Source of the DNA: Acidimicrobiaceae bacterium
GTDB taxonomy: Bacteria; Actinomycetota; Acidimicrobiia; Acidimicrobiales; Bog-793
Assembly (NCBI GenBank): GCA_003140595.1
Contig: PLKG01000162.1
Coordinates: forward strand, 1-47,599
Direction of reading: 5' to 3'
Length of the DNA stretch: 47,599 bases
A program made the translations under genes and the position numbers. The notes below the pieces were generated by a model, which had not been told where the DNA came from, ran no database searches, and saw nothing but the letters and a program-made list of their open reading frames with translations. Of the stretch, positions 17,966 to 26,596 are shown one piece after another (the first letter of the stretch is position 1; each line of letters opens with the position of its first letter).

Positions 17966-18451
17966 TCAGCCCCAGGACCCCTCGAAGACCTGGAGCGCCT
18001 CATCGACAAGCTCGGGGCCGACCACCTCGACGCTGCGCTGGCCGCTGGCGAAAACCTCTCGGCACGGAAGATCCATCGTGGGGTTGTCCGGGTGGCTGCC
18101 TGTAAGGCGCTTCAAGTCCCGCTCGGTCAGCCCGAAGACCACGCGCCCTATCCCGGCCCAGTAAATGGCGCCCGCGCACATAGCGCACGGCTCAGCGCTC
18201 GTGTACAGCGTGAAGCGCCCCAACTCGTCGGGCCCATAGAGCCGGGCGGCCCGACCCGCAGCCACAGTTTCCGCATGGGCGGTCGCGTCCCTCACCGGGA
18301 CCAGGGCGAGATTTCCCTGTTCGATCACGACAACGCCGGCGTCGTCGACAAGGACGCACCCAAAGGGCAGGTTACCCTCGTCCCGCGCCACGATGGCGAC
18401 CTGGAACGCGGCCCTCAAGAAGCACTCATCGGCCTTACTCAGTTCTGTCAT
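17966..18451 (-). CDS. CDA-fold nucleoside/base deaminase (guanine deaminase or TadA-like)
   Basis: The 161-residue protein belongs to the zinc-dependent deaminase fold. The zinc ligand and catalytic glutamate are in HAETV (His and Glu near 65-67), and the two cysteines are in PCAMCAGAIYW near residues 95-98. The segment YTSAEPCAMCAGAIYWAGIGRVVFGL resembles guanine-deaminase-like proteins at least as much as tRNA adenosine deaminase TadA, so I do not assign tadA. The gene follows proS on the same strand after 45 bp. Its reading frame continues open for 92 codons beyond its stop into the GH130-like remnant, probably by chance. Confidence 0.85.
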   Translation of the reverse strand: MTELSKADECFLRAAFQVAIVARDEGNLPFGCVLVDDAGVVVIEQGNLALVPVRDATAHAETVAAGRAARLYGPDELGRFTLYTSAEPCAMCAGAIYWAGIGRVVFGLTERDLKRLTGSHPDNPTMDLPCREVFASGQRSVEVVGPELVDEALQVFEGSWG

Positions 18452-18496
18452 GGGTCTCCTCTCGAGCTCGCCCAGGCGCGACCGAAGGGAAGCGGC

Positions 18497-20224
18497 TCAA
18501 CTGACGTCGAGCTCGGCGCGAACCTCACGAACGAGGGCGTCCTCCGCGACCACGCGCGCCTCGTCGCCGTCGCGGCGTTTCAGCTCGATGCCACCCGCCT
18601 TGAGCGAGCGCTCACTCACTGTCAGGCGCACAGGAAGGCCGATGAGGTCCGCGTCGGCGAATTGGACGCCGGGCCGCTCGCCCCGGTCGTCGAAGAGCAC
18701 GCTGATCCCGCCGGCCTCGAGCGCGGCGTAGACACGCTCGGCCACGTCTCCGGCCGCCGAGTCGGCCCCCCGCAGTACCGTCAGGTGCACGGCGTAGGGG
18801 GCGATGGCGGCGGGGAGCCGCAGGCCTCGCTCATCGTGGTGCTCCTCGGCGATGCAGGCGAGCAGCCGACCGACGCCGATTCCGTAGGAGCCCATCACGA
18901 TCGGCTTGGCATTCCCGTCGGGGTCGAGATAGGTCGCCCCGAAAGCATCTGCGAACCGAGTGCCGAGCTTGAAGATGTTGCCCACCTCGACGCCACGTTC
19001 GGTGCGCAGCGGACTCCCGCACACCGAGCACGCGTCACCGTCGTCGGCGGCAACGATGTCGGCGACGATGTCGGGCTGCCAGTCCCGTCCCGGATTGGTA
19101 TCGAGGAGGTGCCAGCCCTCCTCATTCGCCCCGGCGACCAGGTTCGGCGACGACATCACAAGCTCGTCGGCGATGACCTTGCCGCCGATCAGCCCGATCG
19201 GTGAGGCGAACCCGGCAACGGCGCCGAGCGAGCCGATCTCGTCGAGTGTCATGGGACGTAGCTCCGGCCCCCCGAGCAGATTGGCGAGCTTGGCCTCGTT
19301 CAGGTCCGTGTCACCACGGACAACCGCCACGATCAGGCCCACGACCAGCTCTCCGTCTTCGTTGCGGTCCTCCGCTGCGAGAAACACGATCTTTGCCGTC
19401 CGGGCCTTCGCCACATCGAGCAGCTCTGCGAGCTCCTCGATGGTCGTTGCGTGCGGCGTCTCGACCCGACGGACCTCGCGAAGCTCCTCCGGATCTGCGA
19501 ATATCTTGCGAGAAGTCGCCACCTGCCGGTTCTGCGCGTATCCGCAGCTGTCGCACAGCACGAGCGTGTCCTCGCCGAGCGGCGTCAGGTACATGAATTC
19601 GTGTGCTCCGCTGCCACCCATGATGCCGACGTCGGCCCCGACGGCGACGACTGGCAAGCCGCATCGGGAGAAGATCTTGAAGTAGGCGTCGTAGTGAGCC
19701 CGGTACTGAGTATCGAGGCCGGCCTCGTCGAGATCGAGACTGTAGGAGTCCTTCATCGTGAACTCGCGGGCGCGGATCATCCCAGCCCGCGGACGGGGAT
19801 CGTCGCGCCACTTGATCTGGATCTGGAAGACGAGTCTCGGGAGCTGTCTGTACGAGCTGATCTCGCCCGCGGCAAGGCTGGCAACCACCTCCTCGTGGGT
19901 CATCGCGAGCACCATGTCCCTGTCGCGCCTGTCCTTGAAACGCGTGAGCTCGGCACCAATCTTCTGATACCTGCCGCTTTGCTGCCAGAGCTCCGCGGGA
20001 TGCACGACGGGCAACGACACCTCCACGCCCCCGATGGCCATCAGCTCCTCGCGGAGGATCTGCTCTATGTGCATCATCGACTGCCACGCGAGTGGAAGGT
20101 ACGAGAAGATCCCCTGGCCAAGCTGACGGACGTAGCCCGCCCGTAGGAGGAACTGGTGACCGGGCGATTCGATCCCGGCTGGCGCCTCCCGCAACGTCTC
20201 ACCGAACAGCCTCGACATACGCAC
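18497..20224 (-). CDS. proS: Prolyl-tRNA synthetase (bacterial type, with editing domain)
   Basis: This class II synthetase charges tRNA-Pro. The 575-residue length fits the bacterial ProS with an inserted editing domain. The catalytic core begins with MRMSRLFGETLREAP and has motif 2 around KWRDDPRPRAGMIRAREFTMKD (residues about 140-160) and motif 3 GSYGIGVGRLLA near 450. The INS editing domain covers about 225-390, including LAELLDVAKARTAK and the GFASPIGLIGGKVIAD segment. The C-terminal anticodon-binding domain covers about 470-575. The start is 130 bp from the divergent ArsR-fusion gene. Confidence 0.97.
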   Translation of the reverse strand: MRMSRLFGETLREAPAGIESPGHQFLLRAGYVRQLGQGIFSYLPLAWQSMMHIEQILREELMAIGGVEVSLPVVHPAELWQQSGRYQKIGAELTRFKDRRDRDMVLAMTHEEVVASLAAGEISSYRQLPRLVFQIQIKWRDDPRPRAGMIRAREFTMKDSYSLDLDEAGLDTQYRAHYDAYFKIFSRCGLPVVAVGADVGIMGGSGAHEFMYLTPLGEDTLVLCDSCGYAQNRQVATSRKIFADPEELREVRRVETPHATTIEELAELLDVAKARTAKIVFLAAEDRNEDGELVVGLIVAVVRGDTDLNEAKLANLLGGPELRPMTLDEIGSLGAVAGFASPIGLIGGKVIADELVMSSPNLVAGANEEGWHLLDTNPGRDWQPDIVADIVAADDGDACSVCGSPLRTERGVEVGNIFKLGTRFADAFGATYLDPDGNAKPIVMGSYGIGVGRLLACIAEEHHDERGLRLPAAIAPYAVHLTVLRGADSAAGDVAERVYAALEAGGISVLFDDRGERPGVQFADADLIGLPVRLTVSERSLKAGGIELKRRDGDEARVVAEDALVREVRAELDVS

Positions 20225-20330
20225 CGCGAACCGCCTCCTCGTGAGCTTGTTTGGCAGAAGCTACTCGGATGCCGTGCGCCAGCGTCGTGGTTCGCCGGAA
20301 TTGCCCCTTGCGCCAGCTTGCGCACAACGT

Positions 20331-20346
20331 GTTAGTGTCCGCTAAC
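20331..20346. promoter_or_regulatory. Palindrome at the start of the ArsR-fusion gene (putative autoregulatory operator)
   Basis: GTTAG (20331-20335), spacer TGTCCG, and CTAAC (20342-20346) form a 5-6-5 inverted repeat ending 8 bp before the GTG start. ArsR-family dimers usually bind short imperfect palindromes of this size overlapping their own promoters. AACGT is also directly repeated around the site (20326 and 20344). Confidence 0.6.
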
Positions 20347-20354
20347 GTAATGTC

Positions 20355-21629
20355 GTGCCGGACCTGGTGGCGATTCTTTCCGAACCCAACCGGCGGCGAC
20401 TCCTCGAGCTGCTGTCGGGGGACGAGCAGACTGTAAGCCAGCTCGCCTCCCAATTCGGGGTCACAAGGTCGGCTGTCTCACAGCATCTGGGGGTGTTGTC
20501 CAATGCAGGACTGGTGCATGCTCGCCAAGAGGGGAGATTCCGCTACTACCGACTCGACCCTGACGGTATGGCGGCGTTGCGCGACGCACTCGATGTGTTC
20601 TGGACCCACGAGCTCGAGATACTCACGTCCGCCCACCCGTCCGGAACTGGAGAACACGTTATGACTGCAGAGAAATCCGTGCTCGTGCCGCTCGACCCCG
20701 ACGAGACGTTCGCCCTGTTGACCGAGCCCGAACGCCTGCGACGGTGGCAGGCGGTGACGGCCCGCGTCGAGCTGCGCGCGGGCGGGCAGTACAGATGGAC
20801 GATCTCTCCGGGGCACACCGCATCCGGCACGATCACCGAAGTCGAGCCCGGCAGGCGGATCGTGTTCACCTGGGGCTGGGAAGGGTCAGACGACCTGCCA
20901 CCGGGAGCATCGACGGTGACCATCACGCTCGAACCGGCAGAGGGTGGGACCAGCGTGCGCCTGGTCCACAGCGGCCTCACGCCTGAGCAGGCTGCGGGCC
21001 ACCTCGAGGGCTGGAACCACTACGGCGATCGGCTCATGCTGGCTGCCCAGTACGGCGACGCCGGCATCGATGAATGGGCCGCGCCGAAGCCCGGTGACCC
21101 TCTCACGGCTGCGGAGGCATCACTGGCCGTCTGCCAGGCCGTCCTCCGCGGGCTCAAGCCCGAGAGCGGAAGGCTACGGACTCCGTGCGCCAAGTACGAC
21201 GTCGACGACCTCGTGGAGCACCTGCTCGGCTCTATACGCTCGCTCGGCGTGGCCGGTGGCGCGATGATGCCGGACCCTGCGGGCGGACCTGCCGAAGTCC
21301 GGGTCGCGGAAGCCGCCCAGGCGGCCCTCGAGACATGGCGCAAGCGGGGACTGGAAGGCACCGTGAACCTCGGCCGGTCCGAGGTCCCTGCCACGGTCGT
21401 GACCGATGTCCTCTGCATGGAATTTCTGGTGCACGCCTGGGACTTCGCCCGGGCGACACAGCAGACGATCACAGTGGACGACGCGCTCAGCAGCTACGTC
21501 CTCGAGCGCGGGCGATCGTTGATCGCGCCCCAGATGCGCGACGGCGACAACTTCGCAGCCGAGATCGAGGTCGGACCGGACGCCGATAGCCTCACGCGCC
21601 TGTTGGCCTTCACCGGGCGCAAGACCTGA
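20355..21629 (+). CDS. ArsR regulator - SRPBCC - TIGR03086-like triple fusion
   Basis: One 424-residue frame carries three domains. Residues 1-92 are a complete ArsR winged helix with the recognition segment VSQLASQFGVTRSAVSQHLGVL. Residues about 104-238 are an AHSA1-type SRPBCC ligand-binding domain, with GGQYRWTISPGHTASGTITEVEPGRRIVFTW split around residue 150 and GW-NHYGDRL near 220. Residues about 252-424 resemble the DinB-like TIGR03086/maleylpyruvate-isomerase group, with FLVHAWDFARAT near 360-371 and the C-terminal RLLAFTGR signature. ArsR-SRPBCC pairs are usually separate genes or two-domain fusions; the third domain is notable. I infer a ligand-sensing repressor that is itself an enzyme or binder. 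No metal-binding cysteines are seen in the ArsR part. Confidence 0.88.
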   Translation: MPDLVAILSEPNRRRLLELLSGDEQTVSQLASQFGVTRSAVSQHLGVLSNAGLVHARQEGRFRYYRLDPDGMAALRDALDVFWTHELEILTSAHPSGTGEHVMTAEKSVLVPLDPDETFALLTEPERLRRWQAVTARVELRAGGQYRWTISPGHTASGTITEVEPGRRIVFTWGWEGSDDLPPGASTVTITLEPAEGGTSVRLVHSGLTPEQAAGHLEGWNHYGDRLMLAAQYGDAGIDEWAAPKPGDPLTAAEASLAVCQAVLRGLKPESGRLRTPCAKYDVDDLVEHLLGSIRSLGVAGGAMMPDPAGGPAEVRVAEAAQAALETWRKRGLEGTVNLGRSEVPATVVTDVLCMEFLVHAWDFARATQQTITVDDALSSYVLERGRSLIAPQMRDGDNFAAEIEVGPDADSLTRLLAFTGRKT

Positions 21630-21712
21630 CCACTCCACCTCCCAGAGATTCGCCTCCAAGACAACACGGGCTCCGCGTCCCCGGGGCACAGATGAGACAG
21701 GAAGGAACCTCG

Positions 21713-22495
21713 ATGCCCAAGCGAACCAGTTACGCGCAAGGCACCCCCAACTGGGTGGACCTCCAGTCCAGCGACCCAGATGCCGCCAAGACCTTCTACG
21801 GAGGCCTGTTCGGCTGGCAGTTCGACGACCAGCCGATGCCAGGCGGGCCTCCATACTCGATGGCAATCAAGGACGGCGAGAGTGTTGCCGCCATCGGCCC
21901 GATGTCGCCCGACTTGGCTGCCCAAAAGGTCCCGCCGTTCTGGAACACCTACATCGCGGTCGACGACGTCAACGCCGCCACCGCGGCCGCGAAGAGTGCA
22001 GGCGGCCGTGTCATGATGGAGGCGTTCGATGTCGTGGAGGCCGGGCGCATGTCCGTCGTGGCCGACCCGAGCGGCGCCATCGTCAATCTGTGGCAGGCAC
22101 GCCGGCACATCGGCGCATCGGTCGTCAACGAGCCGGGCACATTGATCTGGAACGAGCTCCTGACAGATGGAAGCGAGGCCACCTTTGCCTTTTACGACAA
22201 AGTCTTCGGGCTCACTGCGGAGGTGAGCGAAATGGGTGGGAATCCCTACACCATTTTCAAGCTCGGCGATGACATGGTTGCAGGCTCGATGGCACCTCCG
22301 ATGGAGGGCATCCCGAACCACTGGCACGTCTATTTCGCTGTCGAGCACATAGGCCCGGCGCTCGAAAAGGCGCTCCAGCTCGGGGGCACTGTTATAAACG
22401 GCCCGATGCCGACCCCGATCGGGCCCATGGCGACGCTGAGCGACCCGCAGGGCGCCACATTCAGCCTTTTCGAGCCCTCCGGGCAGACCTCCTAG
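21713..22495 (+). CDS. Two-domain VOC (glyoxalase-fold) protein
   Basis: The 260-residue protein contains two consecutive VOC modules. The first (about 8-122) begins with GTPNWVDLQSSDPDAAKTFYGGLFGW and ends at DPSGAIVNLWQ. The second (about 135-255) begins GTLIWNELLTDGSEATFAFYDKVFGL and ends at DPQGATFSLFEP. This layout matches the CFP32/27 kDa antigen-like hydroxylase group by name; biochemical function is mostly unknown. ATG 21713 is preceded by GGAAGGAACC and is better than the upstream frame start at 21692. It follows the ArsR fusion by 83 bp on the same strand and is a plausible member of its regulon. Confidence 0.88.
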   Translation: MPKRTSYAQGTPNWVDLQSSDPDAAKTFYGGLFGWQFDDQPMPGGPPYSMAIKDGESVAAIGPMSPDLAAQKVPPFWNTYIAVDDVNAATAAAKSAGGRVMMEAFDVVEAGRMSVVADPSGAIVNLWQARRHIGASVVNEPGTLIWNELLTDGSEATFAFYDKVFGLTAEVSEMGGNPYTIFKLGDDMVAGSMAPPMEGIPNHWHVYFAVEHIGPALEKALQLGGTVINGPMPTPIGPMATLSDPQGATFSLFEPSGQTS

Positions 22496-22557
22496 GTCAC
22501 GCGAGATCCCGCGGCAGCACCACCGCGTGAGTGCTTCAAATTACGACGGGAGAAACC

Positions 22558-23178
22558 ATGAGCAATGACTGGCCGAAGATACAGGCCGAGCGGGAGGCGT
22601 GCGCCGACCTTTTTGAATCGCTGACGCCCGAACAGTGGGCGAGCGCCACGTGGTGCAAGGGCTGGACGGTGCGCGACGTGGCAGGGCACCTGATCGCCTC
22701 GACCGAGCAGTCGCCTTTGGTCTTTTTCGGCAGGCTCGCCAAGGCGGGCTTCAGCTTCGACAGAATGGTCGCGACCGACGCCAGGCGCTGCGGCTCGGGC
22801 GATCCGTCGAGCCTCGCGGCCGAGATGCGCTCGGGGGCGCTCCGGCGGAACCATCCGCCGGGGCCGCTCACTGCGATGCTCGGCGAGGCAGTCGTTCACG
22901 GTGAGGACATCCGCCGGCCGCTCGGGCTGAGCCGCGAGATCCCTGAAGAGACTCTCGTCGCCGTCGCGGACTTCTACAAGGGTTCCAATCTCCTCATCGG
23001 AGCCAAACGGCGAATCTCCGGGCTCGGTCTCAAAGCAACCGACGCCTCGTGGTCCAACGGCGACGGCCCGGAGGTGGCTGGGCCCTTGGCATCCCTCGTC
23101 GTGGCGATGACCGGTCGCCGGGAGGCGTATGCGGACCTCTCCGGAGAGGGCGTGGCAACCTTCGCCAAGCGCCCGTAG
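22558..23178 (+). CDS. TIGR03083-like DinB-fold (mycothiol-dependent isomerase-like) protein
   Basis: The 206-residue protein belongs to the actinobacterial DinB/MDMPI-like group. Signatures include ADLFESLTPEQWASATWCKGWTVRDVAGHL at the N-terminus (split here by residue 30), with the His of GHL a potential metal ligand. Further on are HGEDIRRPLGL near 115-125 and a C-terminal AMTGRREAYADLSG segment. These proteins are thought to bind a metal with three histidines and may use mycothiol; most have no known substrate. ATG 22558 follows GACGGGAGAAACC. It is third in a same-strand run after the ArsR fusion, whose own third domain is related. Confidence 0.85.
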   Translation: MSNDWPKIQAEREACADLFESLTPEQWASATWCKGWTVRDVAGHLIASTEQSPLVFFGRLAKAGFSFDRMVATDARRCGSGDPSSLAAEMRSGALRRNHPPGPLTAMLGEAVVHGEDIRRPLGLSREIPEETLVAVADFYKGSNLLIGAKRRISGLGLKATDASWSNGDGPEVAGPLASLVVAMTGRREAYADLSGEGVATFAKRP

Positions 23179-23216
23179 GCCTCGCCAAACAGGAACTCCC
23201 GGCAAGCCTCCCTGTG

Positions 23217-23804
23217 CTAGCGCCGAAGCGCCAGGACCCAGCCGGCTACGACCGCGGCCACCTCTTGGTCGCGTCGGCGAAGCCCATGGTCCCCATTTTC
23301 CACAGTGACATGGGTCACCGGGCCCTGGATCGGTGCCGTGGCTGCCTCGAGCTCGTCGGGTGTGGCGAATTGATCTCTCGTCCCAGAAACAAATAGACAG
23401 GGCACCGTGATCGCCCCGAAGTGCTCGGCCCGGAGCTTGCCCGGCTTGCCTGGCGGGTGCAGCGGGTAGCTCACGAGCACGAGCGCCGCAGCCGGGAGGC
23501 CTTCGGCCACCGCGATCGAGCACATCCTTCCGCCCATCGAGCGACCCCCGAGCGCGATCTTGGCCTGCGGCACTGCCAGGTCGTCTGCCAGCTCGCGAGC
23601 GGCTGCGACCACGCTCGCCACCAGTACCGGCTGGCGATCGGGTGACCGGCGACCCTCAAGCCGATAGGGAAAGTCGATGCGCTCGACCCGAACGCCTTGG
23701 GGAGAAAGGGCATCGTCGATCGCGACGAGGGCGCTCTGATTCCGGCCCGCACTCGCGCCCGGCGCGAGCACCAGAGCAGCGACAGCCTTACGAGCAGGGT
23801 TCAT
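23217..23804 (-). CDS. Small alpha/beta hydrolase (dienelactone-hydrolase/TEX30-like)
   Basis: This 195-residue protein has the alpha/beta hydrolase pattern. It begins with AALVLAPGASAGRNQ, has the nucleophile elbow GGRSMGG (catalytic Ser near 92), the acid in SGTRDQF near 142, and the catalytic His in NGDHGL near 172. The lid is minimal, as in the short KANL/TEX30 group. Its ATG overlaps the stop of the LigD-polymerase gene by 4 bp, so it is translated with the end-joining operon. A role in end joining is not known for this family; the link may be only transcriptional. Confidence 0.85.
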   Translation of the reverse strand: MNPARKAVAALVLAPGASAGRNQSALVAIDDALSPQGVRVERIDFPYRLEGRRSPDRQPVLVASVVAAARELADDLAVPQAKIALGGRSMGGRMCSIAVAEGLPAAALVLVSYPLHPPGKPGKLRAEHFGAITVPCLFVSGTRDQFATPDELEAATAPIQGPVTHVTVENGDHGLRRRDQEVAAVVAGWVLALRR

Positions 23805-24790
23805 GTCTTGGTCTTCGGTTTGGACCCGCGCATGCGCCGCGCGCTGGGTGGCGACGTGGCGGGTGTCTCGTCGTCTTGTCCCAAGAGCGGCGCGAACAGG
23901 TCGCCCAGCGCCTTCACGCGCCCGATGACTTCGGGAGCAAGAAAGCGAAGACGCTCTCCCCCACCCTCCGCTCCGCTTTGCACCTCGTCCCAGGTCAGTG
24001 GTGTCGAAACGGTTGGTGCCGGGAGCGCGCGCAGCGAGTAGGGCGCGATCGTCGTCTTCGCAGCATGGTTCTGGCTCCAGTCGATCAGGACCTTTCCGTG
24101 GCGCAGATCGCGGCGCATGTTTGACAGCACCCGTGTGGGGTGCTCACGCTCCATCAGCTGAGCGAGCTCGCGCGCCTCGCCGTGGGCCTGTTCCCATCGC
24201 CACGGAGGGTCGAGCCGCGCGTAAAGCTGGAGACCTTTCGAGCCGCTGGTCTTCGGGAAGGCCACAAGGCCCCGGTGAGCGAGCTCGGCTCGGAGCCAAC
24301 CTGCGACAACACAGCACTCGACGATCGTCGCCGGTGCCCCGGGGTCGAGATCGAACACGATCAGGTCGACCAGGCCGTAGGAGCCATCGGAGTCAGAGCG
24401 CCACTGCGGCACGTGAAGCTCGAGCGCGGCCAGGTTCGCGACCCAGACAAGAGTCGCGAGATCTTCGACGACGAGCTGTTCGATGAACCCGGTTCCACTT
24501 CCAGGATCGCTCCGGGGCACGCGGACCGATCGGGCCCACTCGGGTGCCTTGCGGGCGCTGTGCTTCTCGAAGAAGGACTTGCCCGTCACTCCGTCGGGGT
24601 ACCGGGTCATCGTCAGAGGCCGTCCGCGCAAGTGAGGCAGCAGGCAGGGCGCGACGTGGACGTAGTACGAGATCACATCAGCTTTGGTGAAGCCGCAATC
24701 GGGGTACAGCACCTTGTCCAGGTTCGACACGCTGAGACGCCTGCCGTCGACCTCGATGACAGTGCGCGGCTCAGGGCTCAACGCCGACAT
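23801..24790 (-). CDS. LigD-type polymerase/primase domain protein (NHEJ)
   Basis: This stand-alone LigD polymerase domain adds nucleotides, preferably ribonucleotides, at broken DNA ends. ATG 24790 gives 329 residues starting MSALSPEP; the frame upstream is antisense-like low-complexity sequence inside the ligase gene. Archaeo-eukaryotic primase features are visible: the RGRPLTMTRYPDG segment near 50, the catalytic acidic pair in IVFDLDPG near 145-150, KTSGSKGLQLY near 190, and the third aspartate in KVLIDWSQN near 237. A basic C-terminal tail follows about residue 305. It overlaps the ligase gene by 20 bp and the hydrolase by 4 bp, so these genes are coupled. Confidence 0.92.
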   Translation of the reverse strand: MSALSPEPRTVIEVDGRRLSVSNLDKVLYPDCGFTKADVISYYVHVAPCLLPHLRGRPLTMTRYPDGVTGKSFFEKHSARKAPEWARSVRVPRSDPGSGTGFIEQLVVEDLATLVWVANLAALELHVPQWRSDSDGSYGLVDLIVFDLDPGAPATIVECCVVAGWLRAELAHRGLVAFPKTSGSKGLQLYARLDPPWRWEQAHGEARELAQLMEREHPTRVLSNMRRDLRHGKVLIDWSQNHAAKTTIAPYSLRALPAPTVSTPLTWDEVQSGAEGGGERLRFLAPEVIGRVKALGDLFAPLLGQDDETPATSPPSARRMRGSKPKTKT

Positions 24791-26108
24791 CCTCCGGCAC
24801 CTGGTCGGGCCGCAGACCGCGCCACGACGGCTGGCGCAGTCGGCCTGACCTGGTCCACTCGGTGAACCGCACCTCGCCGACGAGCTTGGGCTCGACCCAG
24901 GCAACCCCGGCGGCCTGAGACCTTGGAACAGTGCTCTTGAACGGTGTGGTGTCACGCTTGAGGACAGCGAGCCGCTGGCGGAGCACGGACCTGTCCGACT
25001 CGCTCAGGCCGCTACCGACCCGGCCCACGAAACTGAGCCCGCCAGGACCGGGAATCCCCAACAGCAGCGCGCCCAGATCGCCTTCCAGATAACCCTGTCC
25101 GGTCGCCCAACCCCCGATCACAACCGATTGGGTCCGGAAGTTCTTCACCTTCAACCAACTCTTGTCACGGCGCCCCGGCCTGTAAATGCTGTCGAGCCGC
25201 TTTGCGACCACACCCTCGAGCCCCGCGTCGCTGGCAGCTCTCAGGATGACCTCTCCCCCACCGGTCTCGGAGGGTGGCGTCGACCAATGAGGCCCGGCGA
25301 GCTCCAGGCCCTCCAACAACCGGCGACGCTCGGTGTAAGGGATCTTGAGGGCCGAATGGCCATCGAGGTGCATGAGGTCGAAAATCATGTAGGTGATGGG
25401 GATGGCTTCGGCCAGTCGACGGACGCGGCTCTCGGCTGCTGTGTTCATGCGGGGTTGCAGGGCCTCAAAACTCGGCCGTCCAACTTGGTCAAATGCCACG
25501 ATCTCACCGTCTAGCACGACCTGGAGCGACCCAAGCGCCTGTCCCAAGCCTCTCAGCTCCGGGTAGGACGCAGTCACATCACGGCCGGTCCTCGACAACG
25601 CGCGGACCCGGCCGCTTTCGGCGTAGAGGACGGAACGTACACCGTCCCACTTGAACTCGTAGGCCCACTCGTCGTCGTTGCCAGGGAGCTCACCGGCGGT
25701 TGTGGCAAGCATGGGGCGGACGAGGTCGGGCAAAGGCTCCCAGCCCTCCGGGGCCGGATCGGTGCGGTGGATCATCCAATCGTCGCCGTTGGTCCGGAAC
25801 TGGCCGTAATGGCCCTCCACCCTCGTTCCGTGCAGCCAGACCTTGACATTGTCCTCGCTCCACTTGTCGCACTCGTAGATCCCGCGGTCCCAGATCGTGA
25901 CCGTGCCGGCACCGTGCTCGTGATCCGGGATGCGTCCCGCGAACTTGCCGTACTCGAGAGGGTGGTCCTCCACCTGAACAGCGAGATAGCCAACCCTTCT
26001 TTGCATCGGCAATCCCTTCGGGACCGCCCATGAAACGAGCACACCGTTGCGCTCGAGGCGGAACTCCCAGTGGAGCGAACGCGCGCGGTGCTCCTGTATG
26101 ACGAACAA
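24771..26108 (-). CDS. ligD: LigD 3'-phosphoesterase plus ATP-dependent DNA ligase (NHEJ)
   Basis: The first 125 residues are the phosphoesterase domain, beginning FVIQEHRARSLHWEFRLER and including HPLEYGKFAGRIPDHEHGAG; these contain the expected His/Arg/Tyr catalytic positions, with Glu replacing the usual Asp of HYDFRLE. The ligase follows, with the adenylated lysine in KWDGVR near residue 154, a DGEIVAFD segment, the EGVVAKRLDS motif and WLKVKNF. The TTG start at 26108 is poor. The missing N-terminal segment lies in a different frame just upstream (see next entry), so the gene is frameshifted as sequenced. Polymerase is encoded separately downstream, giving a split LigD. Confidence 0.93.
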   Translation of the reverse strand: MFVIQEHRARSLHWEFRLERNGVLVSWAVPKGLPMQRRVGYLAVQVEDHPLEYGKFAGRIPDHEHGAGTVTIWDRGIYECDKWSEDNVKVWLHGTRVEGHYGQFRTNGDDWMIHRTDPAPEGWEPLPDLVRPMLATTAGELPGNDDEWAYEFKWDGVRSVLYAESGRVRALSRTGRDVTASYPELRGLGQALGSLQVVLDGEIVAFDQVGRPSFEALQPRMNTAAESRVRRLAEAIPITYMIFDLMHLDGHSALKIPYTERRRLLEGLELAGPHWSTPPSETGGGEVILRAASDAGLEGVVAKRLDSIYRPGRRDKSWLKVKNFRTQSVVIGGWATGQGYLEGDLGALLLGIPGPGGLSFVGRVGSGLSESDRSVLRQRLAVLKRDTTPFKSTVPRSQAAGVAWVEPKLVGEVRFTEWTRSGRLRQPSWRGLRPDQVPEDVGVEP

Positions 26109-26173
26109 CGAGCCGCCGGCGCTGGAGTCCGTTGCGGATCGCGTTTGGCCCAGTAACGATCCAGCGGCGTCAT
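26109..26173 (-). other. Out-of-frame N-terminal segment of ligD (apparent frameshift)
   Basis: From ATG 26173 the minus strand reads MTPLDRYWAKRDPQRTPAPAA, which matches the standard LigD phosphoesterase N-terminus (the pattern L-x-x-Y-x-x-KRD-x-x-x-TPEP). After about 26112 this frame loses similarity, and GGSLFVIQEHRAR continues in the frame shifted by one base. The switch falls in a GC-rich run (CGCCGGCGGC). One missing base in the sequence would explain it; so would a real mutation with internal initiation at TTG 26108. Confidence 0.8.
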
Positions 26174-26206
26174 GAGCCCACGATGCTCCTCGGCCTTCTC
26201 CGGTCG

Positions 26207-26596
26207 TCAGTTCGAGCGCAACAGCTCCACAACGGCATCGGCGGCTTCTCCTGGCGAGACCCCGAGGGCCCCAGCCGCGCGGCCGAGGAGCCCGTCAAGG
26301 TACACAGCTAAGTTCAGCACGAACATCACACGATCTGCTACGCGCAGCGGCACCGGCTCGCTGGCGGTGTCAAGTCCCGAGACCGTCAACAGCGCCGTGC
26401 GAAGGTTCAGGATGGTGCTCACCGTCTCATCGAGGCCGAGCCCGAATCGCTTCATCCATGCGCTCAGACCGAAGGAAAGGCTCAGCGACGCCGGCACCTG
26501 CCCTACACCGGAGAGCCGCGCGATGCAGTGCAGGACCTCGCTCGCGAAGTCGATTCCTATCGTCCCAGTCTCGGTTACGGTTCCTGGCTCGGCCAC
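26207..26596 (-). CDS. Hypothetical protein upstream of ligD
   Basis: I do not recognise this 129-residue protein. It is predicted helical and leucine-rich, with the motifs LSAWMKRFGLGLDETVSTI near 45-63 and LAVYLDGLLGRAAGALGVSP near 95-114. It has no clear signal peptide or catalytic motif. The GTG start at 26596 is uncertain. Third-position GC is high through most of the frame, supporting coding. It lies 33 bp before the true ligD ATG (26173) on the same strand, so it is likely the first gene of the end-joining operon. Function is unknown. Confidence 0.5.
   Translation of the reverse strand: MAEPGTVTETGTIGIDFASEVLHCIARLSGVGQVPASLSLSFGLSAWMKRFGLGLDETVSTILNLRTALLTVSGLDTASEPVPLRVADRVMFVLNLAVYLDGLLGRAAGALGVSPGEAADAVVELLRSN

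Noticed and set aside
17963-19204. 413-residue plus-strand ORF across proS and the deaminase
   Set aside because: Antisense to two clear genes; composition is Arg/Asp/His rich with no family similarity. It is a high-GC shadow frame.
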